This document shows, piece after piece, positions 62,941 through 64,000 of a stretch of 64,000 nt of DNA. Within the stretch, counting starts at the first letter, position 1, and each line of letters starts with the position of its first letter. This DNA is from Acanthopleura granulata (Eukaryota; Mollusca; Polyplacophora; Chitonida; Chitonidae): contig JABBOT010000007.1 in the NCBI GenBank assembly GCA_016165875.1, forward strand, positions 16,705,441 through 16,769,440, written 5' to 3'. Both the position numbers and the translations under genes were made by a program. A model generated the notes under the pieces. The model ran no database searches. It saw only the letters and a program-made list of their open reading frames with translations, and was not told the DNA's origin.

Positions 62941-63222
62941 TGGAGGCCTCCATGGCGGAGCGGTTAGCATGCTTGCACAGCACATTGAATAAGGAGCCTC
63001 TCGCTAATGCGGCCACTGTGTGTTCAAGTCCAGCTTATGCTCGCTTCCTCTCTGGTCATTTGTGGGAAGGCCTGCCAGCAACTTGTGGATGATCGTGGGT
63101 TCCCCCTTGCGCTCTGCTTGGTTTCCTCCCACCATAATGCTGGCTGTCATAGTATAACCAAAATATTCTTGAGTGTAGTGTAAAACACCAATCAAAGAAA
63201 TAAACAAGTAAGTAAGTAAATA
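62941..63222 (+). mobile_element. SINE family 1, full-length, diverged
   Basis: ggaggcctccatggcggagc head, gtgtgttcaagtccagc box B, body cctcccaccataatgctggc, tail AAATAAACAAGTAAGTAAG. Downstream of PARS2 exon 12. Confidence 0.85.
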
Positions 63223-63556
63223 ATTTTGTTGAGAGCCAGCATGGATTGGTGTTACCTCTGGGCTGTAGCCTGACATGGCCGCCACACATACAGATAAACC
63301 TGATCATCATCACACAAGTGAACTGTTCTGGGTAAGGCATAAAACAACAGATCGTTCAGTGAATTAAAGAAAACAAACATCGCACATCTGTAATATCTCT
63401 ATTATGTTCTGAAACCATTCACATAATGATCAATTAAATCAATAATTTATGTCTTTATTTATTCCTTAGATTGTTGCTTAAAGCTGCAAAAAAAAAGATC
63501 ATTAAATTCTCTCTTGAATGCAACAACCTGTTTGAATTTGCATGCATTCATTGGCT

Positions 63557-64000
63557 GAATTACCTTCGCTTGAAGTGTGTGGTATTTTGCTGCCAACTGA
63601 GGATCTGAAGGCACCCATGCCTTTCAAACCTATGAAAGATTGAACAATCAGAGAGCTAGGACATATCAGCTGTTCATAAGCTGTGACGTAAATGTTCTAA
63701 ATTGACTGTAATGGAACATGTAATAATATAGACAGGACACTGTTTTAATGTTTTATATTTTAATTATATCCAGTACATGTGTGAACAACACTGCAGAGTA
63801 TTTTCAGATCATTGTGTTGGGCAGGAGTAAATTTCTTGATCATTGTATGTCATAAATTTGCATTTATACTTCAGCCACAACCCTAGCAGTTTATTACAGT
63901 GTCAGGTGATAAGAGGGTTTCGCTTGGAAGAATTACGTCACATCCCACACAGAACGGCTGTGTTTCATATTGGCTGACGGAGAATGGTCATATGTCAGTT
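63557..64000. repeat. dispersed repeat B, copy 2, cut by the window end
   Basis: Parallel to 60446-60896 from the aattaccttcgcttgaag end to atatgtcagtt at the last base; many substitutions and small gaps. Confidence 0.75.

Noticed and set aside
62838..64000. Final exon of PARS2
   Set aside because: No stretch with an acceptor and the expected C-terminal sequence was found; it probably lies beyond the window.

Overview
The window is eukaryotic nuclear DNA: AT-rich, with interrupted genes, GT-AG introns of about 0.2-2.8 kb, dispersed tRNA-derived SINEs and many minisatellites. The gene structures and the abundant SINE (box A/B head, a conserved body with a 'cctcccaccataatgctggc' stretch, a tail of AAATA repeats) fit a bilaterian animal, most likely a marine lophotrochozoan such as a mollusc. 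The species cannot be fixed from the sequence alone.

Six protein genes can be read exon by exon. In order they are: CMPK1-type UMP-CMP kinase (+, 3' exons only, 241-2944); COA7, a Sel1-repeat cytochrome c oxidase assembly factor (-, 15496-11657); a large C2H2 zinc-finger protein not recognised as a named family (+, 17897-22092), transcribed away from COA7 out of a shared promoter that holds a strong CTCF-like site; SPTLC1, serine palmitoyltransferase subunit 1 (+, 13 exons, 28577-41831, complete); CYB5RL, NADH-cytochrome b5 reductase-like (-, 6 exons, 52782-47269, complete); and PARS2, mitochondrial prolyl-tRNA synthetase (+, 12 exons from 54825 to 62837, last exon(s) beyond the window). CMPK1/COA7 and SPTLC1/CYB5RL are convergent pairs; COA7/zinc finger and CYB5RL/PARS2 are divergent pairs. 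They are ordinary housekeeping genes (nucleotide, sphingolipid and mitochondrial metabolism), not an operon. From memory, human CMPK1, COA7, CYB5RL and PARS2 all lie on 1p33-p32.3, which suggests retained ancestral linkage; SPTLC1 (human 9q22) is the exception.

The rest is repeat-rich. At least nine tandem arrays (periods about 32, 34, 45, 51, 53, 76, 81 and 100 bp) lie in introns and between genes; several periods are multiples of 3 and so give spurious open frames. There are about fifteen copies of one SINE family, some with visible target-site duplications, two other tRNA-derived or SINE-like families, a pair of 192-bp MITEs, two large foldback elements and two dispersed repeats present as two copies each.

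The most unusual observation is in SPTLC1. The 3' splice site and first codons of exon 11 are tandemly repeated, with three extra acceptor-plus-coding copies just upstream. The two nearest copies are in frame and open, so use of either acceptor would insert 27 or 54 residues. Intron 2 of the same gene also has a 100-bp array that repeats an acceptor-like sequence.
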